A stretch of DNA of 64,000 nt from Batillaria attramentaria (GCA_018292915.2 JACVVK020000483.1:212501-276500), one strand, 5' to 3'; counted from the stretch's first letter, positions 1 to 17,500 are shown. Numbers and translations are program-made. Notes: generated from the sequence alone by a model not told the origin.

Positions 1-820
1 TCTCTATCGACTGTGGCTTTTTCAGCGTAAAACAAATTAATTCAGCAAGACTAGGGTTAATACGGTTACAGTAGTGATCTTGTTTGTTTTTTTTGTAATT
101 TTTTAGCTGTTTTACTGCATGTAGTATTTATTCTAAGTACTTGTAGTTTGCTCCCTTTTACTGTGATTTTACAATCGCCAAAGTTAAACTTCTTGTTTTG
201 ACATAATAGAGGGTTTGGGTTTACATAATCAGTGATCGCGTTAACCGGCAATTCCCAGTAAAATACCGTTTGCAAAACCAGAATACCGGAAAAATTTGGA
301 GCTGCCGGTCCCAGGGACCGGTTGTAAGTGCTGGGACCGGTAAACACTGTGTCCTCTGATAGGGGAGGAAGGGAGGGTCCCAGTTTCAGCGAACGTTAAT
401 CACTGTCACAATAGTTTGTTCCCCACTGGCCAGGGCTTCTTTGTTCTTGCGATGGACTCGCTGCTGTCTTTACCTCTCATACCGATAGAGTGTTGCGACA
501 CTGTCATTGTGTCTAGGTCGATTTGCAGTGTAATTCTTATCACTGGTTTTAATTCTCGTGGGACCGGTTCTGACACAGGTTATTGAGTGACAGTGTGGGG
601 TAGTCGCTGATGGGACCGGTTTTCAAAAGTCCTAGCGCGATCACTGATAATTTGTGTTTTCCTGTTTACCAGTACAACCATATTGCTTGGGACCCACACT
701 ACTAAAAATGGTAACTTGATATGTGTGTTGGTTTGTTTGTTTGTTTGTTTGTTTGTTGTTGTTTTTCTGCTGCGGATGAAACAAGATCCAGTATGACTAT
801 ATTTTGATTGCGTGTTACAG
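1..820 (+). other. ILF2 upstream intron sequence
   Basis: There is no exon that I can support here. The motif gggaccggt recurs at about 314, 333, 561 and 613. A (TTTG)n run lies at 730-757, just before the acceptor of the first visible exon. Confidence 0.6.
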
Positions 821-6643
<5,823 letters not shown>

Positions 6644-6810
6644 TTGCACGAGGTGAGCAGAGAAGGATGCTTTGTTTATGTTTTCTAGGTCAAGGTCAGA
6701 TCAAAGTGAGGCTAATTTGTCCTTAGATATAACTTATAAGGCAAGATGGTATGTTTGCATCCATTTTTAAAGTAGGCTCCAATTTTTAGGACCCTACAGG
6801 TCCACAGTGA

Positions 6811-6817
6811 TACAGGT

Positions 6818-6880
<63 letters not shown>

Positions 6881-6950
6881 CATTTTGGAGAGTGTGTGTG
6901 TGTGTGTGTGTGCACATTTTGGAGAGTGTGTGTGTGTGCGCGCACATTTT

Positions 6951-6997
<47 letters not shown>

Positions 6998-7057
6998 CTG
7001 TGTGTGTGTGCACATTTTGGAGAGTGTGTGTGTGTGTTTGGGGGGGGGGGGGGGGTA
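6811..7057. repeat. (GT)n compound microsatellite with gcacattttggaga interruptions
   Basis: GT runs are broken at regular spacing by 'gcacattttggagagtgtgt' at about 6879, 6912, 6944 and 7010, so the interruption itself has been duplicated within the array. A G15-17 run closes it. Confidence 0.9.
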
Positions 7058-7244
7058 ATGTATGGTAATGCACACTAGTATAATTTACAAATTCATGTAG
7101 TTAGTTTTTCTTCATTGGTGAGCAAACTACAGTGAGTACACATACATGTTTCTGTAAGATTGCTGATGATTTTACTTTTTCTGTTTTCAGACACTACGCA
7201 GCATGCACCTCCACCTTCAGCTCTTCGTTTTTTGCAAAAGCAAA

Positions 7245-7870
7245 CTTCTGGTTTCATAGTTTGTGTGTGTGGATGTGACAGTTGATTTCGTCACCCATGT
7301 TCATCGTGCAAAATAGAACTTTTTACGCTTTATGTCTATGTTCTGCGCATTGCAAAGTGATTTTCTCAATTCTGGGACAAAGAAAACTGACTTGACTTGA
7401 CAAAACTTGGATGAAAAAGTTTCTTGCACGACATTAAGTTTGTTTCATGTGAGATTTTAGTTCCCAGTTCCAGATTCAGGTTTGTGCTTTGTGTGTGTGG
7501 ATGTATGTTCTGTTTCATCCAGCATGTTCATTGTGTTCGTGTTTTGCAAAACTGAAAGGAAAACAGTTTCATGCGTGAGATTTGTTTTATTTGACATTCT
7601 TTGTTGTCGCAAAAGCCAGCAACATCCTGTATCCATACTTTGTGCGTGTAAAACTATCATTTTATTTCATCCAACATGTTCATTTGTGTACTCCCAAAGT
7701 GAAAAAAAAAAAAAAAAAAAATCATGTTTCATTTGACAGTCTTTGTTGTTCGAAAATCAAACAGAATTTTGGTTTTGTACTTTGCGTGTGTGGAAGTAAA
7801 ATTTACATGTGGTTCGTCAAACATGTTCAGTGTGTCAGGGCTCAAAATCTTCTGGCTAAACATTCGATCT
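7245..7870 (+). repeat. Diverged tandem repeats in the ILF2 3' region
   Basis: About four diverged units of roughly 130-170 bp share a pattern of 'ctttgtgtgtgtgga' followed some 25-40 bp later by a 'tttcatccaacatgttca' block and 'ttgcaaaa'. Examples start near 7260, 7485, 7635 and 7775. The strand and unit order are constant, which suggests old local duplication in the UTR. Confidence 0.6.
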
Positions 7871-8189
7871 CCACAGCTTTTGCATTGTGTTCAGAGGTGA
7901 AGAGTTTTTGCATGTTAATTCGTTGTCGTTTCAAGTGGTTGGTTCAGGAGAAAAAATGTTTTGCATCTTCACTGTTCAGCTAGTGCTATAGGAAGTAAAT
8001 TACTGATGATACATCTCCGTGTGTTATCTGTTCTTGTTGCAAGATAGCGTGTGTGTGTGTTTTGCGACTAATCAAGGCCCTTCTTCGCCGGATTAAAATA
8101 AAGAGGATGCCAATAAAACAAGTTGTAAATATATAATTATCAAAAATCTATCCGGTTTGAATAATAAACACGATTCACTTCTTTGTACA

Positions 8190-8430
8190 TCAAACATACA
8201 GAGGTCGAGGATAGTCCGTATTACTTGAGGTGTCTAAAATTTTATAAAACAGATTTGACTCTTTCAAGAAGCCAAAGATGCCATCAGGGGGAACATCCCG
8301 GAACAACACCTTCAAAGATTCTGCGCTGACACTTTGGTAAAGAATTATCGCACTGTTGCACTATATCAAACACACTTATGAGGTGTTTCAATTGTATAGA
8401 ACAGATTTGACTCTTTCAAGAAGATGGGGA
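8190..8430. repeat. Tandem duplication holding an inverted copy of the 52-bp repeat
   Basis: 'acagatttgactctttcaag' occurs at about 8249 and 8401, with 'gaggtgt' ahead of each. Between them, 8328-8383 is the reverse complement of one unit of the 52-bp array at 12700-12957. Confidence 0.7.
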
Positions 8431-8443
8431 TACCGCACAGAGA

Positions 8444-8670
8444 CACAAATACAATGACAATGACAATCCTTAATTTTACAACGGTAGAAGATTTTGGCCA
8501 AAGGGCCAGTTTACAACCTTGCCGTTGCTAGACTACAGTATAAGAGTAAAAGCTCAGGAGTATACACATTACAGACACTTAAAAATGAAATACAAGAAGG
8601 CGGAGAATAAGCATGATAGCTAAAATAGATGGCAGGGATAACCAAGAAAACAGAAATGATTAAAGTTAAT
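8444..8670 (-). repeat. Dispersed retroposon tail D
   Basis: (ACAATG)n leads into 'ccttaattttacaacggtag', then 'ttttggccaaagggccag' and 'aaccttgccgttgct'. Related copies lie at 10357, 54104 and 54296, each starting next to a different short tandem motif, as expected for a 3' end copied by target-primed reverse transcription. Confidence 0.6.
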
Positions 8671-9211
8671 GCAAACTAACATGATTATGTAAATATGTAC
8701 ATGTTGGGTGTTAATAAATGACTACGGTAATAATAATTAGTGAAGACTGGTTTCTAAGTGCATGTGGACTAAATGGGCATAAACTGGCTTTCCAGCTCTA
8801 TTGAACTGAACGAAGAAAGTTAAAAAGCTGTTTCTTAAAGGTATAAAGTGAAGGGGATGATCTCACATGGAGACAGAGACAGAGAGGGACACAGACAAAC
8901 ACACAAACGGAGACGGCTTAGGTAAACTACATAACTGTAAAATTCTACCCATGATCGGGGAAACTCCCACAGCGACCGAGACAATAACGGCCGCCAAACA
9001 GGACCGTAGCTGCAAATCGTCTCCAATTGCTTTTTAAATCGATTCGCCCAAGAAAAGGGGGTAAGTTTTAAGTGGGGAAGCGGCGCGCAATTCCAGACAG
9101 AATTCTTGAGGGACAGGACCGTAAATTTGTTAGGGTCAGGATGGCCAGACAACCTGCAAAGCTGCCTGACCCTAAACACGAACACAAAACAAACAACAGC
9201 AACAAAACAAG

Positions 9212-9258
<47 letters not shown>

Positions 9259-9560
9259 CATATTAAATAACTAAAACAGACAGAACGTATATATAAAATA
9301 TAACAACTAAAAATAAGGGGAAAATAAAAGAATGAAAGATGTGTTTATCACGTTGACGTTTAGGTCTAACACAGAAGAAAAAAAGAGTAATGTTTCAGAG
9401 TAAAAAGAGTAATGTTTTGTCTTCTTTAGTTTTGTTTTCGTCTCGGTTTTGTTGTTGTTTGGTTTTGTTTTGTTGTTGTTGTCGTTGTTGTTTTTGTTTT
9501 GTTTTGTTTCGTTTCGTTTGCTCTGCTTTTGCAGGATTTACATTTTTTAAAATACTTTTA
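8671..9560. other. Intergenic stretch without supported genes
   Basis: It holds a (CA)n tract at 9212-9262 and AT-rich unique sequence. At 9420-9535 is a T/G-rich run of 'gttttgttgttg' words. The open frames are repeat-driven. Confidence 0.6.
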
Positions 9561-9574
9561 CGACACTTCGACAG

Positions 9575-9732
9575 GGGTGGGGTGGGTGGGTGTTTGGGGG
9601 TTTTATCGTCCTTTTCCACCACATACGGGTGATATCAAAGACGGGGCAACGATGAAAAAGCCAGCACTAATATTTGGCCCCAACCGGGATACGAACTCAC
9701 GACCCGAGCATTAGAAGTCCAACGGGCTCCCC
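9575..9732 (-). mobile_element. SINE family B copy with a small deletion in the tRNA-like head
   Basis: The TSD is cgacacttcgacag (9561-9574) against cgacacctcgacag (9733-9746). About 20 bp containing 'ctaccattcggccacc' are missing between 'gtccaac' and 'gggctcccc', which removes the box A region. Confidence 0.9.
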
Positions 9733-9749
9733 CGACACCTCGACAGACA

Positions 9750-10326
9750 AACAAACAAATAAACAAAAATGCAACTGTACGTAGAGCCCCAAATGCAACA
9801 CAATAACGTTTGATGGCCGTGCGGTCTAGAAAAAAACTTGTGGGTATTTGAAATCCAGGTTGCTAAGATGACGCCACAGCGGCGGAAACCCCCCAAATCA
9901 CGACTGTGTCACAACTGTGGACAGCGCTGTGGCGCTCCGCAGTGCCCAATTAAGAGCCGGCTTTAGTATCGTGACGGTCATGGTAGACACCACCCAAACT
10001 GCTCCGAACGATCTACTAGCCTCCAAATCTTAAAATTTGGGTCTTTAAGCTGACCATGTAGAAATCAATAAAGATTATCCGGATGCGTTGCTGTGTTTGC
10101 GTAGGCGCCGCCATTACCCTTTGAGCGCGGGTGCTTTAATACGGGATAATGGTTGCGATGGACAGGTTAAAATGTCACCCGGTCTGGATTTACCGCAGAC
10201 GCCATTTTAAACAACCTTTTTTTTTTCTTTTTTTTTTTAAGACGAAGCCTTATGCCTGTGCTCAGTGCTCGTAAACAAACGCCCACGATCGTCCCGCTCA
10301 GGGGAGAGATGAAGGGGGTGGGGGTG

Positions 10327-10350
<24 letters not shown>
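9750..10350. other. Intergenic stretch without supported genes
   Basis: GC-richer unique sequence such as 'taggcgccgccattaccctt' lies near 10105-10200. A T-rich run is at 10217-10240 and a (GA)n tract at 10328-10354. No coding similarity is recognised. Confidence 0.55.
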
Positions 10351-10596
<246 letters not shown>

Positions 10597-10659
10597 ACTA
10601 CTGACGTCCGCTCACACTGCAGACACGACATACAAGAGAGAGAGAGAGAGAGAGAGAAT

Positions 10660-10662
<3 letters not shown>

Positions 10663-10711
<49 letters not shown>

Positions 10712-10812
10712 TTAATTTTTTTTATTATTATTCAGGATAGAGCATTTAGACATTGCTGCCTATCTTACAGGTTGTCCTTCTATTCTACATTAATAGGTAA
10801 TGAAAAAAAATG
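10663..10812 (-). repeat. (GAT)n followed by dispersed repeat I
   Basis: (GAT)n at 10663-10707 leads into 'attcaggatagagcatttag', 'cattgctgcctatcttac' and 'attctacattaa'. The same block follows (GAT)n at 58577. The pairing suggests a retroposon whose 3' tail is (ATC)n on the minus strand. Confidence 0.65.
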
Positions 10813-10851
10813 AAAAAAACAACAAAGAAACAAAAGTGCAAACCATTTAAA

Positions 10852-10945
10852 GGTTTAACATCCTTTTCCACCACGTATAGGTGATATCAAAGACTGGTCG
10901 ACGAGAAAAAGGCCTGCGCAAAATTTGGCTCCAGCCGGGATTCGA
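10852..10945 (-). mobile_element. SINE family B, truncated copy
   Basis: It runs from 'ggtttaacatccttttccac' to 'agccgggattcgaa', then passes into (GA)n. The tRNA-like head beyond box B is missing. Confidence 0.8.
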
Positions 10946-11219
10946 AGAGAGAGAGAGAGAGAGAGACTCGGACTGTAGGTGCTGGTAACGAAACACAACA
11001 ACAAACAACAACAACAACAAACAACAACAACAACAGCATCAATCAGAAAACCCCAAAACTTTTGAAACCTAGAAAGGAGATCAGAAGAAGACCCTGTCTG
11101 TATTTAAATGCTGCGATTCGATACTATAATTTAAACGAGAACATTCCCAGCCCCGCTAACCTGAGCCGTATACTAATCAAATTGAAGGATTTAATGAAAG
11201 TGCGAACTTCAGGTCTCGA

Positions 11220-12420
11220 GTGTACGGAGAAGAAGAAGAGGGAAGGAGGAACAGAAGGAAGAAGATCTAGAAGAGGAAAGAGGGACAAAAAGTTGTTGTT
11301 TTTTTTGTTTTGTTGTTTTTTTAGAAAGATATAGAAAGATCTAAAATGGGAAAGAGGGACGAGAAAACGAAGACGAAGATCTAGAAGACGGCGAAGATGA
11401 AGATCTAAAATGGGAAAGAGGGACAAAAAGAAGAAGAAGATCTAGCAGAGGGGACAAGGGAGAAGAAAAAGAACCAGAAGTAAAAGACGAAGAAAGAAAA
11501 GGGTGGGTGGGTGGGTGTTTGGGGGTTTAACGTCCTTTTCCACCACATACGGGTGATATCAAAGACGGGGCAACGATGAAAAAGCCAGCACAAATATTTG
11601 GCCCCAGCCGGGATACGAACTCACGACCCGAGCATTGAGAGTCCAACGCTCTACCATTCGGCCACCCCGGCTCCCGCAAAGAAAGAAAAGAAAGAAGAAG
11701 ATAAAGAAGAAGGAAAGAGGGACAAAAAGATGGACCAGAAGACGTAGAAGAAGATCTAGAAGAGGAAAGAGGGATAAGAAGAGGAAGATTTGGAGGAGGA
11801 AAGACGGATCAGAAGAAAATTCAGAAGAGGAAGGAGGGATAAGAAGAAGAAGATCTAAAAGAGGAAAGAGGGATAAGAAGAAGATCTAAAAGAGGAAAGA
11901 GGGATAAGAAGAAGAAGATCTAAAAGAGGAAAGAGGGATAAGAAGAAGATCTAGAAGAGGAAAGAGGGATAAGAAGAAGATCTGGAAGAGGAAAGAGGGA
12001 TAAGAAGAAGATCTAGGAGAGCAAAGAGGAATAAGAAGAAGATCTAGAAGAGGAAAGAGAGATAAGAAGAAGATCTAGAAGAGGAAAGAGGGATAAGAAG
12101 AAGATCTAGAAGAGGAAAGAGGGATAAGAAGAAGATCTAGAAGAGGAAAGAGGGATAAGAAGAAGATCTAGAAGAGGGAAGAGGGATAAGAAGAAGAACC
12201 AGAAGAAGAAGTAGACGAAGTAGACGAAGAGGGGAACAAAGAAAACAAAAAGAACCAGAAGCAGAAGAAGAGGAAGAAGGTCTAGAAGAGGGAAGCGAGC
12301 TGAGAAAAAGAACCAAAGGCAGCAGAAGAAGTAGACCAAGAGGGGTATAAGAAAAGAAAAAAAAAAGGACTAGAACCAGAAGAAGAAGAACATGAACAAA
12401 GTAAGAGAAGGGGGAAAAAT
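11220..12420. repeat. Purine-strand minisatellite, unit about 31-33 bp
   Basis: The plus strand is almost pure purine except for AGATCT/TCTAGA words. The core unit gggataagaagaagatctag + aagaggaaaga repeats with little change at 11840-12190 and decays on both sides. A SINE B interrupts it at 11501. Open frames through it are Lys/Arg/Glu shadows. Confidence 0.9.
11501..11675 (-). mobile_element. SINE family B, full-length copy inside the purine minisatellite
   Basis: This is a complete copy, from a (GGGT)n tail to 'ccaccccggctcccg'. The flanking duplication aagaaagaaaag is present on both sides, although the target is repetitive. Confidence 0.9.
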
Positions 12421-12699
12421 TGAAAGGTTCTGAAGTACAAGAACTTGACTCTTGGCTGGAAGCAATTACACGGGGGCGCATAGCCTCCAATTGACTTCTG
12501 TGACCAAGCAACGAACTCAGCTTCTAATTCTAGTCATGCATATTTATGCCAGGCTGCCCCAAGCCCCTGGGGCCTTCAGAAATGAGGAAAAGTCCGGTCT
12601 ACGTTCCCGAAACCCAGATCCATTCGCCGAGGCCATCAAGCGAAGTGTCAAAGTTTGAACGGATAAAAATGCTTGTTAAAGCTGCTGGACCCAGTGCAG

Positions 12700-12957
12700 C
12701 AGTGCGAGAATTCTTCGCCAAAGTGTCATAAGTGTGTTTGATATAGTGCAACAGTGCGATAATTGTTTGCCAAAGTGTCATAAGTGTGTTTGATATAGTG
12801 CAACAGTGCGATAATTGTTTGCCAAAGTGTCATAAGTGTGTTTGATATAGTGCAACAGTGCAATAATTCTTCACCAAAGTGTCATAAGTATGTTTGATAT
12901 AGTGCAACAGTGCGATAATTCTTCACCAAAGTGTCATAAGTATGTTTGATATGGAGT
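12700..12957. repeat. 52-bp tandem repeat, about 5 units
   Basis: 'gtttgatat' recurs at 12736, 12788, 12840, 12892 and 12944, exactly 52 bp apart. Each unit carries 'gtgcaacagtgcgataatt' and 'caccaaagtgtcataagt'. A diverged half unit precedes it at 12680. Related single units lie at 8328 (inverted) and 60690. Confidence 0.92.
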
Positions 12958-12991
12958 ATGATCAAGTCTAATAAAAAATAAGAACAGATAG

Positions 12992-13035
12992 AGGGTTGGT
13001 ATTTAGGGGTTTTAACGTCCTTTTCCACCACACAA
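12992..13035 (-). mobile_element. SINE family B, 3'-end fragment
   Basis: 'ttaggggttttaacgtcctt' and 'ttccaccaca' match the last 40 bp of the family. The rest is absent. Confidence 0.7.
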
Positions 13036-13039
13036 CTTT

Positions 13040-13625
13040 GAGGCTCGCGGCCTCAGCCGTGTGAACGTAATTTACATGTAAATGGGTTACGTTGCCCGGC
13101 GAAGTCCATGCACCTTACGAAGTCGCACTACATATGTATATAATTAGCAAGACACCAGAGGCTTAGTTTTAATCGGAATAATTACATCCTTGTGTTAATT
13201 GATCGCATGCTTTCTGTCAGGCGCATGAAACGAACCATGATGGATGGAGTGGCTTTAACGCTTAAAGGCCCATGCAAATATTGATTTTCATTGAAATCTT
13301 CAGATCACTATTGGTGCCACTTCAAGCCACTATTATGCAATCTGCAGCGGTCTTGGGCCTCGCAGGGAAGGCTCACACCTTTTGTACGACTGACTGGCTG
13401 GAAGTTGCTTCTGCTTACTACTACTGGTGTGCAGTGGCTTGTTCTTATCATATAGTGGGCAGGAGATAGTTTGGATTGGGCTCTTAACAGTTAAGAGCTT
13501 GTGTGAATTTTTTTTTATCATATATTTCAATTCCACCGTTCCCTTCGGAGTTTCGGTTTTGTTGTTGTGGTTGTTTTAAAATGGAAAAGGCAAATTCAGA
13601 TTTCCATTTGACTGTCTTTTTGCTG
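13040..13625. other. Intergenic stretch without supported genes
   Basis: Unique AT-rich sequence; no repeat family or exon is recognised. Confidence 0.5.
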
Positions 13626-13629
13626 GGCC

Positions 13630-13758
13630 TTAATTTGCACCACATGATTGTAGTGAGAGAATGCGCGTAATTCAGGTGAGCGTTCGTGTTGGTATCATTT
13701 CGTGGCGCTTTGAGCCCCCAAACTGGGTAATGCGCCTATATAATACGCCATAAAAATT
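13630..13758 (+). mobile_element. SINE family A, 3' portion
   Basis: 'caccacatgattgtagtgag', 'gcgctttgagccc' and 'taatgcgcctatataatac' match the family tail. It runs directly into the (ATT/ATC)n array, which probably grew from the SINE tail. Confidence 0.8.
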
Positions 13759-14065
13759 ATTACTATTATCATCATTGCCATTATCATTACTATCATTGTT
13801 ATCATCATCAACGCTATTATCAATACACTATTATCGTCATTACCGTTATCATTATTATCTTATTATCGTCTTTACCGTTATCATTACTATCATTATTATC
13901 ATCATTGCCGTTATCATTATTATCGTTATCATCACCGTTATCATTACCATCATTAATACCGTAATCATTATTATCATCATTTCCTTTATCATGTTTATCA
14001 TTATTACCATCATTATCATTATCACTATTTTCATTATCATCGTTAACATCGTCATTCTTAACTTA
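13759..14065. repeat. (ATT)n/(ATC)n-type microsatellite, about 300 bp
   Basis: Imperfect triplets of ATT, ATC and TAT with interspersed CCG. It starts at the SINE A tail. Confidence 0.9.
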
Positions 14066-14120
14066 CCCAGCAGTTATGGATCGTGTAGATAATTCGCAAT
14101 TCGCAAGGAGCAAGTCAGCA

Positions 14121-14209
14121 AAAAAAAAAAAAAAAAATGGGAGAGGAGGAGGAGACGGTGGGAGGGGTGGGGGGGGGGGGGGAGGAGGGGGGAGCGGGGG
14201 GGGGGAATA
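14121..14209. repeat. Poly-A and G-rich tract
   Basis: An A17 run is followed by 'gggaggggtgggggggggg'-type G runs with quadruplex potential on the plus strand. Confidence 0.85.
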
Positions 14210-14391
14210 GGATTGTTGGCTTCTTATCCCTGACGCGAAATATATCTGCAATATACACAAGAAAATCAATTCTGTCTGTGGGTACATCTCAGGCAAATGC
14301 TGCGGTATTCCCGCGTTGCCGCGTTATGTACACAAAGATTATGACCTGCACTATCTGTCTACGATTTTCTCCGACGTAAAGCTGAGCTCTC

Positions 14392-14812
<421 letters not shown>

Positions 14813-14898
14813 ACCGAAAGGCAGTCAGGCAGGCATACGAGCAAACAAACACACAAACAGACAAACGCAGACTACAGCACAGACACTGTACGAGACGG

Positions 14899-15006
14899 GA
14901 ATGGGTGGGTGTTTGGGAGTTGAACGTCCTTTTCCACCACGTAAGGGTGATATCAAAGACGGGGCAACGAGAGAAAGGACAGCACAAATATTCGGCCCCA
15001 GCCGGG
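14899..15006 (-). mobile_element. SINE family B, 5'-truncated copy with perfect TSD
   Basis: It keeps the 3' end up to 'cggccccagccggg', and the tRNA-like head is missing. tgtacgagacgg is duplicated at 14887-14898 and 15007-15018. Confidence 0.92.
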
Positions 15007-15018
15007 TGTACGAGACGG

Positions 15019-15260
15019 ACGCCGCGAGACACTGTGAAACAGACTGAGAGACAGAGGCCGAGACACAGAGACCGCGAGACAGAGACGGAGAGACAGGGAC
15101 TGCGCGACAGACAGTGCGAGACAGAGACTGAGAGACAGGACGAGAAGTAAACATCTCAGACTACTGTCGGAATCTTCAGGACCCCCCACCCCCCACCCCC
15201 CCCCGTCCCCACCCTCTCAAACCCCAGCGCCCCCCTCCCCCCTCCCCCCCTCCCCTGCCA
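15019..15260. repeat. GAGACAG-type repeat and C-rich tract
   Basis: Degenerate 'gagacagagac' and 'gcgagacag' words run at 15010-15150. They are followed by 'ccccccaccccccaccccc' runs to 15257, which is quadruplex-prone on the minus strand. Confidence 0.8.
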
Positions 15261-15558
15261 CCCCATTAACTCAAGACGACTTTAAACATATCTCTTTCAC
15301 ACGCTAGCTACTACGGGCGGAATAAAGAAGAAACAGTGAGACTTGTGACAAGTCACATTTAATTGCGGGGCACTCCAGTGCTGAAGGAAAGTGTACTAGC
15401 CAGTAGCGTGCGCCGCACTATTTTTTCCGGTCCCCCGGCGGACCGGCTAATCAGACAACGCTTCAGTATCGGACAAAGAGTAATCCCCAACGCCGGCGCA
15501 AATTCGAAATCAATTGTCTGGAGAGAGAGAGAGAGAGAGAGGGGGAGAGGGAGAGAGA

Positions 15559-15606
15559 GGTGGGTGGGTAGGTGTCTAGGAGTTTAACGTCCTTTTCCAT
15601 CACGTA
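15559..15606 (-). mobile_element. SINE family B, 3'-end fragment in (GA)n
   Basis: 'ggtgggtgggtaggtgtcta' and 'aacgtccttttccatcacgt' are the family 3' end. gagagagag on each side could be target duplication or simply the host repeat. Confidence 0.75.
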
Positions 15607-15641
15607 TGAGAGAGAGCAGTAGAAGTTTTGACATTAAGTCC

Positions 15642-15693
15642 CTCTCTCTCTCTCTCTCTTTCTCTTTGTCTGTCTGTCTGTGTGTCCGTGTGT

Positions 15694-15774
<81 letters not shown>
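15642..15774. repeat. (CT)n(CA)n microsatellite
   Basis: CT runs, (TGTC)n and CA in series. Confidence 0.95.
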
Positions 15775-15777
<3 letters not shown>

Positions 15778-15861
15778 GACATTCACCACACTCCCCCCCC
15801 CCCCGCCTCATTCCTCACGCTCCCTGCCTCAGCCCCCCCCCCCCCTCCTCCCTCTTCACAC

Positions 15862-15930
15862 GGGTGGGTGGGTGTTTGGGGGTTTAACGTCCTTTTCCAC
15901 CACAAACGGGTGATATCAAAGACTGACGAC
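15862..15930 (-). mobile_element. SINE family B, 5'-truncated copy with perfect TSD
   Basis: Only about 69 bp of the 3' end remains. ccctcttcacac is duplicated at 15850-15861 and 15931-15942, showing that this short piece inserted by itself. Confidence 0.92.
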
Positions 15931-15935
15931 CCCTC

Positions 15936-15936
<1 letters not shown>

Positions 15937-15988
<52 letters not shown>

Positions 15989-16014
15989 ACACACACACAC
16001 ACACACACACACTG

Positions 16015-16067
<53 letters not shown>
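15937..16067. repeat. (CA)n microsatellite
   Basis: Three CA runs are separated by 'ctgacac' and 'ctggcac'. Confidence 0.95.
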
Positions 16068-16071
<4 letters not shown>

Positions 16072-16074
16072 TTC

Positions 16075-16568
16075 TTCTCAATCTTCTTTCCCACGTGTTC
16101 AAACAGCGAACGAAACTTTACAAGTACAGCCTATACACCCTGCAAGCGACGTAGTAAACAGTTCGCGCCAGCAACGCGCTTGCATCACTATCTCTCCTTC
16201 TCACTCTCCCACCCTCTCTCTCTCTCTGTCTGTCTCTCTCTCTCTCGCTCTCGCTCTCTGTCCCCCCGCCGCCGTAGTGTGGCTGCACCTTGGCATGTTT
16301 TACACGCAAGTCCCACAGCCGAGTTGTAACCTCACCATAGCGCGGGTCGCGACAAGTTTCAGTGATGTAACGGAGTTTGTGGGTACATGTTGTGTCGGTG
16401 TGTGCGTATGTGTGGCAGACTTACAGACCAATGTGTTCTCGGAGGAGGATGTGTGTTGTGGAGGATTTGTCGTCGATTTTTTCAAGTTCGTGATTGACGT
16501 GCCCTATTTTTTTTTTTCAATCTCGAAGTTCACGTTCAGGTAATGCGTATTTATTATACTATGCACTC

Positions 16569-16644
<76 letters not shown>

Positions 16645-17055
16645 CGCGCGCGCGTGCGTGTGTATGTGTGTGTGCGCGCGCACGCTTTGTTGGAAAATTG
16701 TAACTTTCTTTTTATTTTCTCCCACTTTTCAGTAGCGTTTCAATCTTAAAATTGGATACAGACTATTATATTTTTGGCTGAGTGAAGATTTATTGATGTT
16801 TTTCACTGTTATTTCAGAGCAATACTATCACGAGAGCACACTGTGTTCTGACTGCATGATCAAAAGAACATCATTACGAATTTACGCAAATCTTGAGGGC
16901 AAAATACGAATACGTAATCGAACCTCAGAAATTTCTTGTCATGTATAGTTTGAGAAGTAATCTCATAATCTATAACAGCTAATCTCTGGATTGGAAAAAG
17001 TGGTTTGAACCAAAACTATAGCATCGTTACCGCTGTACCACGACAACTTTACTCC
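16075..17055. other. Intergenic stretch with microsatellites
   Basis: A CT tract lies at 16212-16260 and (GT)n with (CG)n steps at 16573-16684. The rest, including 16270-16550 and 16690-17050, shows no supported exon. Confidence 0.6.
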
Positions 17056-17060
17056 CCAAG

Positions 17061-17500
17061 AGAGTTACTCCGAAGTAAATTCTTACTCCGCAATAAAAAT
17101 TGCGTAAAGATATTCTTACTCCGGAGTAAAAATAGCGTAGAGAAATTCGTACTCCACAGTAAAAACAGCGAAAAGATGTTCTTACTTCGGCGGAGTAAAA
17201 ATAGCGTAGAGAAATTCGTACTCCACAGTAAAAATAGCGTAAGGATATTCTTACTCCGGAGTAAAAATAGCGTAAAGAAATTCGTACTCCACAGTAAAAA
17301 TAGAGTAAAGATATTCTCCGGAGTAAAAATAGCGTAGAGAAATTCGTACTCCACAGTAAAAATAGCGTAAAGACATTCTTACTCTGGAGTAAAAATAGCG
17401 TATAGAAATTCGTACTCCACAATAAAAATAGCGTAAAGAAATTCGTATTCCACAATAAAAATAGCGTAAAGAAATGCTTACTCCGGAGTAAAGATGTTGT
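17061..17500. repeat. Minisatellite, unit about 62-69 bp made of two related halves
   Basis: 'actccacagtaaaaa' occurs near 17151, 17220, 17286 and 17348. It alternates with 'actccggagtaaaaatagcg', whose core ACTCCGGAGT is a perfect palindrome. Confidence 0.92.

Larger units (their letters stand above)
6644..8117 (+). other. ILF2: ILF2 3' untranslated region, possibly with an intron, and poly(A) signals
   Basis: GTGAGC at 6653 and the pyrimidine-tract acceptor ctgttttcag ending at 7190 could bound a 3'UTR intron that holds the (GT)n tract. The stop codon would then lie 9 nt before the junction, too close to trigger nonsense-mediated decay. I see no AATAAA between the stop and 7190. AATAAA hexamers occur at 8097-8102 and 8112-8117 and are the likely 3' ends. 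The splice and the end site are inferred. Confidence 0.5.

Noticed and set aside
17061..17500. Regularly spaced repeats as a CRISPR-like array
   Set aside because: The intervening segments are themselves repeats, not unique spacers, and the genome is clearly eukaryotic.
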